From a virus, in the IMG/VR virus record IMGVR_UViG_3300035212_000241, positions 1 to 63,594 of that record: a stretch of DNA of 63,594 bases, one strand, 5' to 3'. A program made the position numbers and the translations under genes. Position 1 is the first letter of the stretch; every line of letters starts with the position of its first letter. Shown piece by piece: positions 29,632 to 36,527 of the stretch. The notes beneath the pieces were generated by a model. It searched no databases. It saw nothing but the letters and a program-made list of their open reading frames with translations, and was not told where the DNA came from.

Positions 29632-29790
29632 CTCAAGCTGACTCTCTGAGAAGATGTGCAGCATACCGTTGTCAATCAGCTCAGCTACTATTCTTACCTC
29701 ACCTACCGTGTTATGAAATACGGCAACTACAATGCCGTCAAACTTGTAGCCTTTGGGTTTTTGGACTTTATCTCCTATTTTGAATTTCAT
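29608..29790 (-). CDS. Small SH3/KOW-like protein
   Basis: This 60-residue protein begins MKFKIGDKVQKPKGYKFDG and ends in short beta strands, as in small SH3-like beta-barrels that bind nucleic acid or partner proteins. It is the last gene of the leftward block and converges on the HExxH gene. Function is unknown. Confidence 0.65.
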   Translation of the reverse strand: MKFKIGDKVQKPKGYKFDGIVVAVFHNTVGEVRIVAELIDNGMLHIFSESQLELLEYPLQ

Positions 29791-29816
29791 AATGCTGTTT
29801 TAAAGTGATTAAAAAA

Positions 29817-29932
29817 TAGTCAGGACAGGATTCGAACCTGTATCTTTCGGCAAGACTTAACGTATATTCTTAGGTCATGACTCCTTACCTTTTACCGCTC
29901 ACCGAATGCTTTACCAATTTCACCACCTGACT
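29817..29932 (-). tRNA. tRNA-like RNA with a 51-nt anticodon-loop region
   Basis: Read on the minus strand, a 7-bp acceptor stem (AGTCAGG with CCTGACT), a D-arm whose loop contains TTGGTAAA, a perfect 5-bp anticodon stem (TTCGG with CCGAA, 29902-29906 and 29846-29850) and a perfect 5-bp T-arm with loop TTCGAAT are all present. Between the anticodon-stem strands are 51 nt (29851-29901) where 7 are normal, so the anticodon cannot be assigned. The insert contains AGGT...ACCT and GTCATGAC inverted repeats. No 3' CCA is encoded. It may be an intron-bearing tRNA, a disrupted tRNA, or a tRNA mimic. Confidence 0.6.
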
Positions 29933-29940
29933 TTTAAAAT

Positions 29941-30107
29941 GACTGTTCTCAGTCAGCGAGGTAGATTGTTTTTGTTCAGCGGCCTGCCTTTCTGGAACTA
30001 CCAAAACCAAGTATTGTAATGCGTTTTTAAATTATCCCCTGAACGCTAACAGTGCCAACATACGATTTGGAATACTTAGTAGTATTATCTTCGGTCCATA
30101 CTCAGCG
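29941..30107. other. Gene-free segment with inverted repeats
   Basis: No ORF is supported here. It holds a 6-bp hairpin AATACT-TAGT-AGTATT (around 30071-30086) and a long-range pairing GTTCAG with CTGAAC (about 29974-30045). I looked for a further tRNA but found no T-arm. It may belong to the untranslated RNA carrying the tRNA-like element. Confidence 0.4.
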
Positions 30108-30323
30108 CTAAGCAGAGGGCTTGTAGGTTTCGGAATAGTATTGTTCTGCTTGTTTGCTTGCTTCCATTTCTAAAGGATAAATTAATCCTAAAAGATGCGC
30201 ATCAATTATCTGCTGCTTTTCCATTTCAAGAGCTTGCTCAATTAAATCATTCCAAGTTTCGCCTTCTTCTAATCCATACCATCTTTTATGTATTTTATCA
30301 ATTAAAAATTCTACTGCTGTCAT
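30108..30323 (-). CDS. Conserved small protein of unknown function
   Basis: This 71-residue helical protein (MTAVEFLIDKIHKRW, then IEQALEMEKQQIIDAHLLG) has a pattern seen often in phages of Bacteroidota. Function is unknown. The start overlaps the stop of the upstream 92-residue gene by 4 nt, so they are translationally coupled. Confidence 0.75.
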   Translation of the reverse strand: MTAVEFLIDKIHKRWYGLEEGETWNDLIEQALEMEKQQIIDAHLLGLIYPLEMEASKQAEQYYSETYKPSA

Positions 30324-30598
30324 ATCTTTTTAGTTTTAGGGGAACAGCCCAGCCAAAAGCTGAACGAAAATTGATTTCTTCGATGTCCTTTGATTTTATG
30401 CTTATTTAAAACCTCGTCAAGGATATGCTGCATGACAGCCTCCTCACACTGATAGTCCATAAACTTAATAACCTTCTGACCTTCTCTGTTTGTCTCAGCA
30501 TTGGCCATCAACTCGTCAAAGTCAGCCGGTGGCTCTGAGACTGCGTACACTTTTCGATATATCTCCAAGAGTATATCATCATTTTTTGGTTTGCTCAT
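30320..30598 (-). CDS. Small hypothetical protein
   Basis: This 92-residue soluble helical protein has a basic C-terminus and no recognised domain. It lies between the second tRNA-like RNA and the 71-residue gene and overlaps the latter by 4 nt. Confidence 0.65.
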   Translation of the reverse strand: MSKPKNDDILLEIYRKVYAVSEPPADFDELMANAETNREGQKVIKFMDYQCEEAVMQHILDEVLNKHKIKGHRRNQFSFSFWLGCSPKTKKI

Positions 30599-30614
30599 AA
30601 TTAGTTTAAAGTTT

Positions 30615-30713
30615 ACCCTGCGGCATCGGATTGAACGACACTTAAAGCTGAAGAAATTAAATGATATCTATGCTAAACTTAGCTTTGTTTTTCGCCACAT
30701 AAACTACGCAGGG
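30615..30713 (-). tRNA. Second tRNA-like RNA with a 31-nt anticodon-loop region
   Basis: On the minus strand there is a perfect 7-bp acceptor stem (CCCTGCG at 30707-30713 with CGCAGGG at 30616-30622), a D-arm (GTTT/AAAC with loop ATGTGGCGAA), a perfect 6-bp anticodon stem (AAAGCT/AGCTTT, 30681-30686 and 30644-30649) and a T-arm with loop TTCAATC whose stem has two wobble pairs and one extra C. The anticodon loop region is 31 nt (30650-30680) instead of 7. The discriminator would be U, which is unusual. The architecture repeats that of 29817-29932. Confidence 0.5.
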
Positions 30714-30716
30714 CTA

Positions 30717-31100
30717 TTAGGTGAATCTAATGTATTTAAATGATTTTTGTTTGTCGAAGTACATCATAAACTCGTCGTCAACCCATTGCACGGTACCAGC
30801 AAGCCCCTGAATCTTAGCATAAATAATGCCATCCTCGCAAGACCATATCACTACCGGATTGAGCCGCTTGTCGGTAAGCTTCACCATCTTCTTTGCTGTC
30901 ATCCCAAGGGGATAGGCATCGCGCATTGTCTTGACCCTGCTACCAACCTCAGCATAGGCGATGAGCTGACCGGAGGCATCAAAGACTTTGTAGTCGATGT
31001 CATTCTGATCGAGCTTCTGATAGGAGCCACCGAACATATTAACGAATAGGTCAATGGCTCTCTTCTCCCTTCTCTGTTCCTCACTCGGCTGCAACTGCAT
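30717..31100 (-). CDS. PD-(D/E)xK-like nuclease-fold protein (degenerate)
   Basis: This 127-residue protein has a helix-strand core (IDYKVFDASGQLIAYAEVGSR, residues about 35-55) arranged like PD-(D/E)xK nucleases, but the lysine expected after the glutamate is glycine. A catalytic role is therefore uncertain. It overlaps the upstream gene by 20 nt. Confidence 0.6.
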   Translation of the reverse strand: MQLQPSEEQRREKRAIDLFVNMFGGSYQKLDQNDIDYKVFDASGQLIAYAEVGSRVKTMRDAYPLGMTAKKMVKLTDKRLNPVVIWSCEDGIIYAKIQGLAGTVQWVDDEFMMYFDKQKSFKYIRFT

Positions 31101-31428
31101 CTTTGACTACTTCAAATACCAGTTCATTGACCTTAGTAAGAAACTCCTCTTGTTTATTGATAGGCACATGAGCGAGTAGTGACATGGTCTCAGCCATTAC
31201 AGCTACATTCTCAAAGTTCATAGCAGCAAGCGTCTGTCGCTCCTTGGTCTGCATCTTTGTCTGGGCAGCTATTAAAAAGTTCTCAATATTGTTTTTGAGA
31301 TTTTTAAATTGCATCTTGGTGTGAGACTGCATAGTCTCGGGGTTAATCTCAACGATTGCGTAGCGTACTGTGTTAAGCGCGCTGATGAGTAGCCATAGGT
31401 CAGCCAACCTTTTGTTTTGTGAATCCAT
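31081..31428 (-). CDS. Helical hypothetical protein
   Basis: This 115-residue, mainly alpha-helical protein has no recognised motif. It is co-directional and overlapping with the 30717-31100 gene, within the nuclease/helicase/methyltransferase block. Confidence 0.65.
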   Translation of the reverse strand: MDSQNKRLADLWLLISALNTVRYAIVEINPETMQSHTKMQFKNLKNNIENFLIAAQTKMQTKERQTLAAMNFENVAVMAETMSLLAHVPINKQEEFLTKVNELVFEVVKDAVAAE

Positions 31429-31441
31429 TGATTTGATTAAA

Positions 31442-31684
31442 TTAAATTGGTTTAAAAATTTCTACTTTAATTCCTTTGTCTGCCAGCTCTTGGTGCCTGA
31501 ACTCCTGAAGCTTTGATACCTTTCCATTAGGACCTTTCACCTCGATGAACAGCACGTCAGAGTTGGGCGGTATAGCTATGAGGTCAGGAATTCCCGATTT
31601 ATTGGTTACGGTCAACTTAATGACATAGTAGCCCTGAGCCTCAAGCTCCTTAATCTTCTTGGCCTGTATCTGTTGCTCCTTCAC
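31442..31684 (-). CDS. VRR-NUC domain nuclease
   Basis: This 80-residue minimal VRR-NUC protein shows the PD-(D/E)xK core clearly: GIPDLIAI (Asp34), FIEVK (Glu48, Lys50) and KLQ (Gln60). Stand-alone phage VRR-NUC proteins are structure-selective or nicking nucleases, often near an SNF2-type helicase as here. The start is GTG at 31684, overlapping the upstream stop (GTGA). Likely roles are recombination or resolution of replication intermediates. Confidence 0.85.
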   Translation of the reverse strand: MKEQQIQAKKIKELEAQGYYVIKLTVTNKSGIPDLIAIPPNSDVLFIEVKGPNGKVSKLQEFRHQELADKGIKVEIFKPI

Positions 31685-31971
31685 GATGTTGTGACAAAGT
31701 TAAAGAATTTATTAGCATCTGCGCAGTCCATTACAAGACGCTCAAGCTTTTTCTTATCCCTTGCGTCAATGACAAAGCGATTGCCGGCAAAGTATTGGTA
31801 TGGGTAGCAGCTCTCGTCAAGGTCAATCTCCTCCAATTGGAAAGCGATGATGCCTTGGGGTAGTACTACCTGGGCGAAGTTGATATGGTATGCTTCACCA
31901 TCTTTTACCCACTTGCTGAGTGGGAAGTCTGCTGGACGGTCCCTATCGTCAATGCAAATACATCTTATCAT
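31681..31971 (-). CDS. Conserved phage hypothetical protein
   Basis: This 96-residue protein begins MIRCICIDDRDRPADFP and contains AFQLEEIDLDESCYPYQYF, a pattern recurrent in Bacteroidota phages and prophages. It has a small beta-rich fold. Function is unknown. Confidence 0.75.
   Translation of the reverse strand: MIRCICIDDRDRPADFPLSKWVKDGEAYHINFAQVVLPQGIIAFQLEEIDLDESCYPYQYFAGNRFVIDARDKKKLERLVMDCADANKFFNFVTTS
31695..31702 (-). promoter_or_regulatory. Possible internal -7 box before the VRR-NUC gene
   Basis: Minus-strand TAACTTTG fits TAnnTTTG and lies 11 nt before the GTG start, inside the 3' end of the preceding gene. It has no -33 element and may be coincidental. Confidence 0.3.
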
Positions 31972-32240
31972 TTTTTTGTTGATTTTTTGTTTTGACCATT
32001 TCTTGCCCTGTTAGTACCTTTGGCCTCAGGGACAAGCTTTCCTGACTTTGTATGGCTCATATCTTTGCCATCACCGTTACCGTAGGTGCCAGCCTCACGG
32101 TTCTTCTTATTTAGCTCGGCTCGGTACTTCTTGCGCTCCTCAGTCTGATGGTACGCCTTGTCATAGGCAATCTTCTTGGCTCTGCGCTCCTCTGACATAT
32201 TGCCGTAGCTTGGATGCTTTCCTGCGAGTTTATTCTTCAT
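31968..32240 (-). CDS. Basic conserved phage protein
   Basis: This 90-residue, Lys/Arg/Asn-rich protein contains TYGNGDGKDMSHTKSGKLV and NRARNG near the C-terminus, a pattern shared by many small phage proteins of unknown role. The charge suggests nucleic-acid binding. It overlaps the next gene by 4 nt. Confidence 0.7.
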   Translation of the reverse strand: MKNKLAGKHPSYGNMSEERRAKKIAYDKAYHQTEERKKYRAELNKKNREAGTYGNGDGKDMSHTKSGKLVPEAKGTNRARNGQNKKSTKK

Positions 32241-32249
32241 ATCAATAGT

Positions 32250-32996
32250 TTAATCTATATTACAAAAACATTCAATGTCATTATCGAACAAATTTAATTG
32301 TTCTTTTGACATTTTTAGTAATTCACTTACTGAATAGTTTTTATTAAAAGTTGAACCTATAAAATCTTCCATTTTAATCCACCAATCTGCAATTTGTGGC
32401 ATTTCTTTTAAAATATTTTGTTTTTTACTAATTTTTTTATGAAAACACAAATCACAGTTACCTAAATGTGTATGTATATTTAAATCAAAAGGATGCTGTT
32501 TCCAAAATTCTTTAATATGATTTTCCGTTATATTGTCCTTGTATAATGGCATTACATTTTCCCATTTATTCCTATTAGAACTTTTTAATTTAAAATATCT
32601 TTTAGGCTCATCTTTTCGGATTCCTAACATCATATCAACATCATCTAAATTTACACTCTTAGATTTTAAATACCTTTGAATTGTTTTTATTTTTAATTGC
32701 AAAGTACAAGTTCGTGTCATTTCATTAGGTATAAACTTAGACTTTTTAATAAGCTGCTCAAATGGTTTGCCATCTCTATTTGCTGTTTCAAAATTTACAA
32801 CTTTAAATTTTTCTTTGTTATCAGTTGTATATTCAAGCCAGACAATTTCCTTGTCAAAGTATTCGCCACACTTACGAATAAAATCTAAAGTTCCATCTGC
32901 TTCTTTTCCTGTGTTGCAAAATATAGCTAAGTCAAATTCATAATTAGCAAGCATATATGCAGATGTCCTACCACCGCTAAATGATAATACTTTCAT
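32250..32996 (-). CDS. PAPS-reductase-like PP-loop protein
   Basis: This 248-residue protein begins with the PP-loop SGGRTSAYM (residues 7-15), which binds ATP pyrophosphate, and has TRTCTLQLKI (Cys97) and CDLC (181-184), typical of phosphoadenosine-phosphosulfate-reductase-like proteins including those in nucleic-acid thiolation and defence systems. Its DNA is clearly more A/T-rich than the neighbouring helicase and methyltransferase genes, which suggests recent acquisition. It overlaps the helicase stop. A nucleotide or tRNA modification role is possible; sulfate reduction in a phage is less likely. Confidence 0.8.
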   Translation of the reverse strand: MKVLSFSGGRTSAYMLANYEFDLAIFCNTGKEADGTLDFIRKCGEYFDKEIVWLEYTTDNKEKFKVVNFETANRDGKPFEQLIKKSKFIPNEMTRTCTLQLKIKTIQRYLKSKSVNLDDVDMMLGIRKDEPKRYFKLKSSNRNKWENVMPLYKDNITENHIKEFWKQHPFDLNIHTHLGNCDLCFHKKISKKQNILKEMPQIADWWIKMEDFIGSTFNKNYSVSELLKMSKEQLNLFDNDIECFCNID

Positions 32997-34447
32997 ATCA
33001 ATAGTTTTTTGAAGTGTTGCAAAGTATAGTCCATCTTTTTTGTCACTGCATTGTACACGTCATACTCAATGCCTCCCTCTGTAAATATCCAGTACACGTC
33101 ATTGACAAGTCGGTCCTTGGTAGTCATCCTATCCTTGGCTTGCCAATAGCTCGTGGCGCTGAAGTCAATGTTATAAAACACCAGGCAGTCAGCCTCCTTG
33201 AGGGAGATGCCCTCACGTCCGGAGACAATTTGCAGCGCAATGTTTTTATCGGTCTCATTGAACTCGTCTAGCTCTGTAGTAAGACTATCATCAAAGACTT
33301 GTTTGAGGGCATTAAGCTCCTCCTTAAACTTGTAGAAGATGCCAATCTTCTTATCTTTGAAGCAATACTTTATGTACTCAGCCTTGCTTGTGTCAATGAC
33401 CATTGAATTTCCGCTCTCAAATTTAATGGTTCCTGAGCAAAGTTGGTGAACTTTTGACAATAATTTTACTGGAGTATCTGCTAAAATTATTTCTTTCTCA
33501 CCTTGGATGACTAAGTCCTTCTTGAGCTTGTCAATCAACCTATGCGTTGATGGCTTCATAGCCACAGTAAGTATCGTCTCATTCACAGTGCTTGTGAACC
33601 CTGCCTCCTGCTGCGTGAAGTTGATGGTGTATGGGCGCATCTCGTCAAGTATTGTCTCCTTACCTCCAGAATAGTCCTTGATCATCAGTCCGTTTATCTT
33701 GCGCTCAGCGACCTTGACATAGTCATCGCAGAAGCGGTAGAAGTTTTTGTACTGATAAAATGGATTTGTTGGTATGGCATATACCTGGTGGTACATCTGC
33801 GAGTAGCTCTCCGGTGTTGGCGTGCCTGACAGCAGGATGACCTTCGGGTTGCATTTCCTGATGAGGTCTTTAACCTGCTCTGCTCGCTTGCTTGGCTTTG
33901 GAAAAGCTCCCATGCTATGTGCCTCATCGCAGATGATTAAGTCCCATTTGAATAAGTCCATCACGGTATGCAGGCTCTCGTAGTTGATGACCTTGAGCAG
34001 ATATCTCGGCTTGAGCTTTTTGTAGTCATCCTCAATTGAGGTCATTGCCTTTTTCTTGGTGATGAAGAGAACTTTACCGGAGGTGACTTTGTCAGCTATG
34101 CCGAGTGAGGTGAGGGTCTTACCGGTGCGCACCTCCATTGCGAGGTAGATGAACCCATGCCTCTTTAGCTTCTCAGTACCCTCGCTGATGATGTCGAGTT
34201 GGTAGGGCCTGAATTGTACTTGTTCCATTGTGTTTTCCATGAATAGTTTTTTGTAGTGTGTTACGCTATTGATAATCTTGTTGTATTGGATCGGATGTGT
34301 GTCGTACTTATTGACCTGCTCGGTAATGATTGCCTTACCTCTTCCGACTGTACGACTAACCTTGGTATCGACAATCTTTTTTAGCAGCTCGCATCGCTCC
34401 CACATATCAATATCCGATAGGCCTGGCACTCGCTCGATGATACTCAC
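32993..34447 (-). CDS. SNF2/DEAD-like helicase
   Basis: This 484-residue superfamily 2 helicase has Walker A (EVRTGKT, 105-111), DEAH (174-177) and SGTPTP (207-212). The C-terminal domain ends with a motif VI-like region containing YWQAKDRMTTKDR. It is probably a DNA translocase acting in replication or recombination. The GTG start at 34447 overlaps the methyltransferase stop (GTGA), so the pair is coupled. Confidence 0.88.
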   Translation of the reverse strand: MSIIERVPGLSDIDMWERCELLKKIVDTKVSRTVGRGKAIITEQVNKYDTHPIQYNKIINSVTHYKKLFMENTMEQVQFRPYQLDIISEGTEKLKRHGFIYLAMEVRTGKTLTSLGIADKVTSGKVLFITKKKAMTSIEDDYKKLKPRYLLKVINYESLHTVMDLFKWDLIICDEAHSMGAFPKPSKRAEQVKDLIRKCNPKVILLSGTPTPESYSQMYHQVYAIPTNPFYQYKNFYRFCDDYVKVAERKINGLMIKDYSGGKETILDEMRPYTINFTQQEAGFTSTVNETILTVAMKPSTHRLIDKLKKDLVIQGEKEIILADTPVKLLSKVHQLCSGTIKFESGNSMVIDTSKAEYIKYCFKDKKIGIFYKFKEELNALKQVFDDSLTTELDEFNETDKNIALQIVSGREGISLKEADCLVFYNIDFSATSYWQAKDRMTTKDRLVNDVYWIFTEGGIEYDVYNAVTKKMDYTLQHFKKLLI

Positions 34448-35754
34448 AGATTAAGGTTTTTAAGAATCTTATAAAGTACGTTTACGACTATACTATTCCC
34501 TGCTTGTTTATATGCTTGTGAGTCGCTTACAGGCCAAATAAAAGTATCTGGAAAGTCCATAAGGCGAAAGCATTCACGAGGAGTTAGTCTGCGGATTTTA
34601 TAGTCTATACACACTCCATTAGGTTGAGCCGCTCTTATGCAAAATGCTTCTTGATCTTCTTTCCCTAATATAGTTCCATTTTGATAAGCAAAAGTTTTTT
34701 CGCTTTGTCCTATTTGCAATGGCTTTACTATTACATTGTCTTTTTGTACAGTTGTTATTGAATTTGTGTATTCCTCTGAATTTAATTCAAGTGTTTGCTC
34801 ATTGTTTTCTCCTCTACCTCTTATCGCTCCGCAGATAACCCCCTGATTGCATACTGTGTCCAATGTCTGAGCAACTCCTTTGCCGACTCTGCCTCGCCTT
34901 GTTTTGCTTTCGGGAAATTCTAAATTGATGCTGTCCCCTTCCGTTGCTTCCTCGTACCCTTTGGAATTTGCGGATGTGATTTTGATATAATTGTCTTGCA
35001 TAGACCTTTGCATCTTTTTTATCTCGCAAGTGATTGCATTGGCTACCTCTCTGTTGACTACTAAGTTTTCATTACCTTGCCTATCCTTTGAGATGTAACT
35101 AATCATCTTGTCACTCAAGAAAAACTTTTCATCTACCTCACTTTCTAAAACATCTTTGAGCCTTTTTGTCAATACCTCTTCAGTTGGAAAGCGGAAATTA
35201 TTATCTGCATCATCACGGATACCAATTAAAAATACTCGTTCTCGATTTTGTGGTACTCCGTGATGCTTTGCGTTTAGCACTTGCCAGTATAAGTGATAAT
35301 TAACTGAATCATCATAAGGGAACAAAACAGGCGAACCATTAACTGATTTCCCGCCTAACAAATTGACCCACTCCGAAAAAGTTTTACCGCCATTATCAGA
35401 AAGCAATCCTTTGACATTCTCAAAGATAAAAAAACGAGGTTGGTTTACTTGAATAAACTCTAAGCTATTAAAAAATAAAATACCTCTTTTGTCCTCTTTA
35501 CCTAATCTCTTTCCGGCTAAACTGAAAGCTTGGCAAGGCGGTGAGGTCATATAAATGTCAAGACTTTCTGTTGGTATCTCTCGCTCGTAAACATTTGTCG
35601 GATAATAGTCCGGCTCTCCGTAGTTGTGTATAAATGTCTGCCTTGCATACTTGTCCATATCGCAGGCAAAGACTTCCTTGTATTGAATGCCAAGTCTGTT
35701 CAGAGCCTGATTAAAAGCTCCTACTCCGCTAAAATCTGATCCTACTTTTATCAT
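34444..35754 (-). CDS. DNA cytosine-5 methyltransferase
   Basis: This 436-residue enzyme has the C5-methyltransferase motifs in order: SAM-binding DFSGVGAF (residues 7-14), catalytic PPCQ with Cys74, ENV (112-114), a variable target-recognition segment (about 220-370) and C-terminal QAGNSIVVNVL (about 417-427). It probably protects phage DNA from host restriction. No cognate restriction endonuclease is visible beside it, apart from the small VRR-NUC protein. Confidence 0.92.
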   Translation of the reverse strand: MIKVGSDFSGVGAFNQALNRLGIQYKEVFACDMDKYARQTFIHNYGEPDYYPTNVYEREIPTESLDIYMTSPPCQAFSLAGKRLGKEDKRGILFFNSLEFIQVNQPRFFIFENVKGLLSDNGGKTFSEWVNLLGGKSVNGSPVLFPYDDSVNYHLYWQVLNAKHHGVPQNRERVFLIGIRDDADNNFRFPTEEVLTKRLKDVLESEVDEKFFLSDKMISYISKDRQGNENLVVNREVANAITCEIKKMQRSMQDNYIKITSANSKGYEEATEGDSINLEFPESKTRRGRVGKGVAQTLDTVCNQGVICGAIRGRGENNEQTLELNSEEYTNSITTVQKDNVIVKPLQIGQSEKTFAYQNGTILGKEDQEAFCIRAAQPNGVCIDYKIRRLTPRECFRLMDFPDTFIWPVSDSQAYKQAGNSIVVNVLYKILKNLNL

Positions 35755-36377
35755 TTTTTATCAAAATTTGTGATGTAATTGTAATCGGTTTCATAGCCAC
35801 CCTTCTGCTCTACTGAGTAGATGTTCATGTCAATCTTGAACCCAGGGTTCTTGTCAATACGGTTGTACGTCCAAGCATTGTCCATCCATATGATGCGGTT
35901 GTTTGGGTAGATAAAGAAGTTGCCATTGTCCATCTTGAAGACATGACCGCACTTATGCTCAGGAGTCTCGCTGAAATTGGTATCAAGCATCGATCGATTC
36001 TCATGCGACCAATCAAGTGTGAATAGGTAGTTGCCTTGTCGCTTCACTCCGGTGATGGAGATGAGGTCAGCCCTTAGCCCATATAGTCTTGACCTTGTCT
36101 GCACAGAGACATAGTTACTGAAGCAGTCCCAATAGATATGCTCCGATAGTGGCAGCGTCTCAGCGTCCTTACGCCAGCAGAAAGCGTGTATCGGTCGCCT
36201 TGTCCAATTGACACCGTTCTCCAAGAAAGCCTCGAACAGTGGTGTCCGCTTCTCAATGGATGCGACGCAGTGTACGTCGCATAGGGTATGTGCGCCATAT
36301 CCTTTCTCATGATTGAACATGAACTCGTTACGGATATAGCAGGTTATTGTCGGTATGTCGTGATTTAAGTAAGCCAT
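35751..36377 (-). CDS. Conserved phage protein of unknown function
   Basis: This is 208 residues from the ATG at 36377 (MAYLNHDIPTITCYIRNEF). The sequence NGVNWTRRPIHAFCW lies near residue 60. Closely similar patterns occur in many marine and freshwater phages, but I know of no function. The start overlaps the first copy of a 21-bp direct repeat by nothing and lies 1 nt from it. The stop overlaps the methyltransferase start (ATGA). Confidence 0.75.
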   Translation of the reverse strand: MAYLNHDIPTITCYIRNEFMFNHEKGYGAHTLCDVHCVASIEKRTPLFEAFLENGVNWTRRPIHAFCWRKDAETLPLSEHIYWDCFSNYVSVQTRSRLYGLRADLISITGVKRQGNYLFTLDWSHENRSMLDTNFSETPEHKCGHVFKMDNGNFFIYPNNRIIWMDNAWTYNRIDKNPGFKIDMNIYSVEQKGGYETDYNYITNFDKK

Positions 36378-36506
36378 GTTATTGTTTTTTAATGATGATA
36401 TAAGCAATAGCAGGTGGGGCTTGGTTATACCAACAAGTCAATGCACATTTGAAATGCTAGCCTTCCCTCTTATGTGCTGTGCTACTCACTCTGCTACTGC
36501 CGTATC
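36378..36506. other. 129-bp gap bounded by a direct repeat
   Basis: No start-to-stop gene is supported. On the minus strand a short open stretch ends in the same IIIKKQ-stop as the upstream gene. This looks like the remains of a duplicated or exchanged gene end. Confidence 0.5.
36379..36399. repeat. 21-bp direct repeat, copy 1
   Basis: An exact 21-bp match to 36507-36527. On the minus strand it reads IIIKKQ-stop in frame with a short orphan reading frame, as at the end of the primase-helicase gene. Confidence 0.9.
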
Positions 36507-36527
36507 TTATTGTTTTTTAATGATGAT
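36507..36527. repeat. 21-bp direct repeat, copy 2
   Basis: An exact match to 36379-36399; this copy encodes the last six residues and stop of the primase-helicase. Confidence 0.9.

Noticed and set aside
29974-30045. Third tRNA-like element
   Set aside because: GTTCAG/CTGAAC could form an acceptor-like helix, but there is no T-loop consensus and no consistent D or anticodon arm.
36378-36506. tRNA or small gene between the primase-helicase and the 208-residue gene
   Set aside because: A TTCAAAT-containing hairpin is present, but acceptor pairing fails, and no frame has both start and stop at gene-like length.
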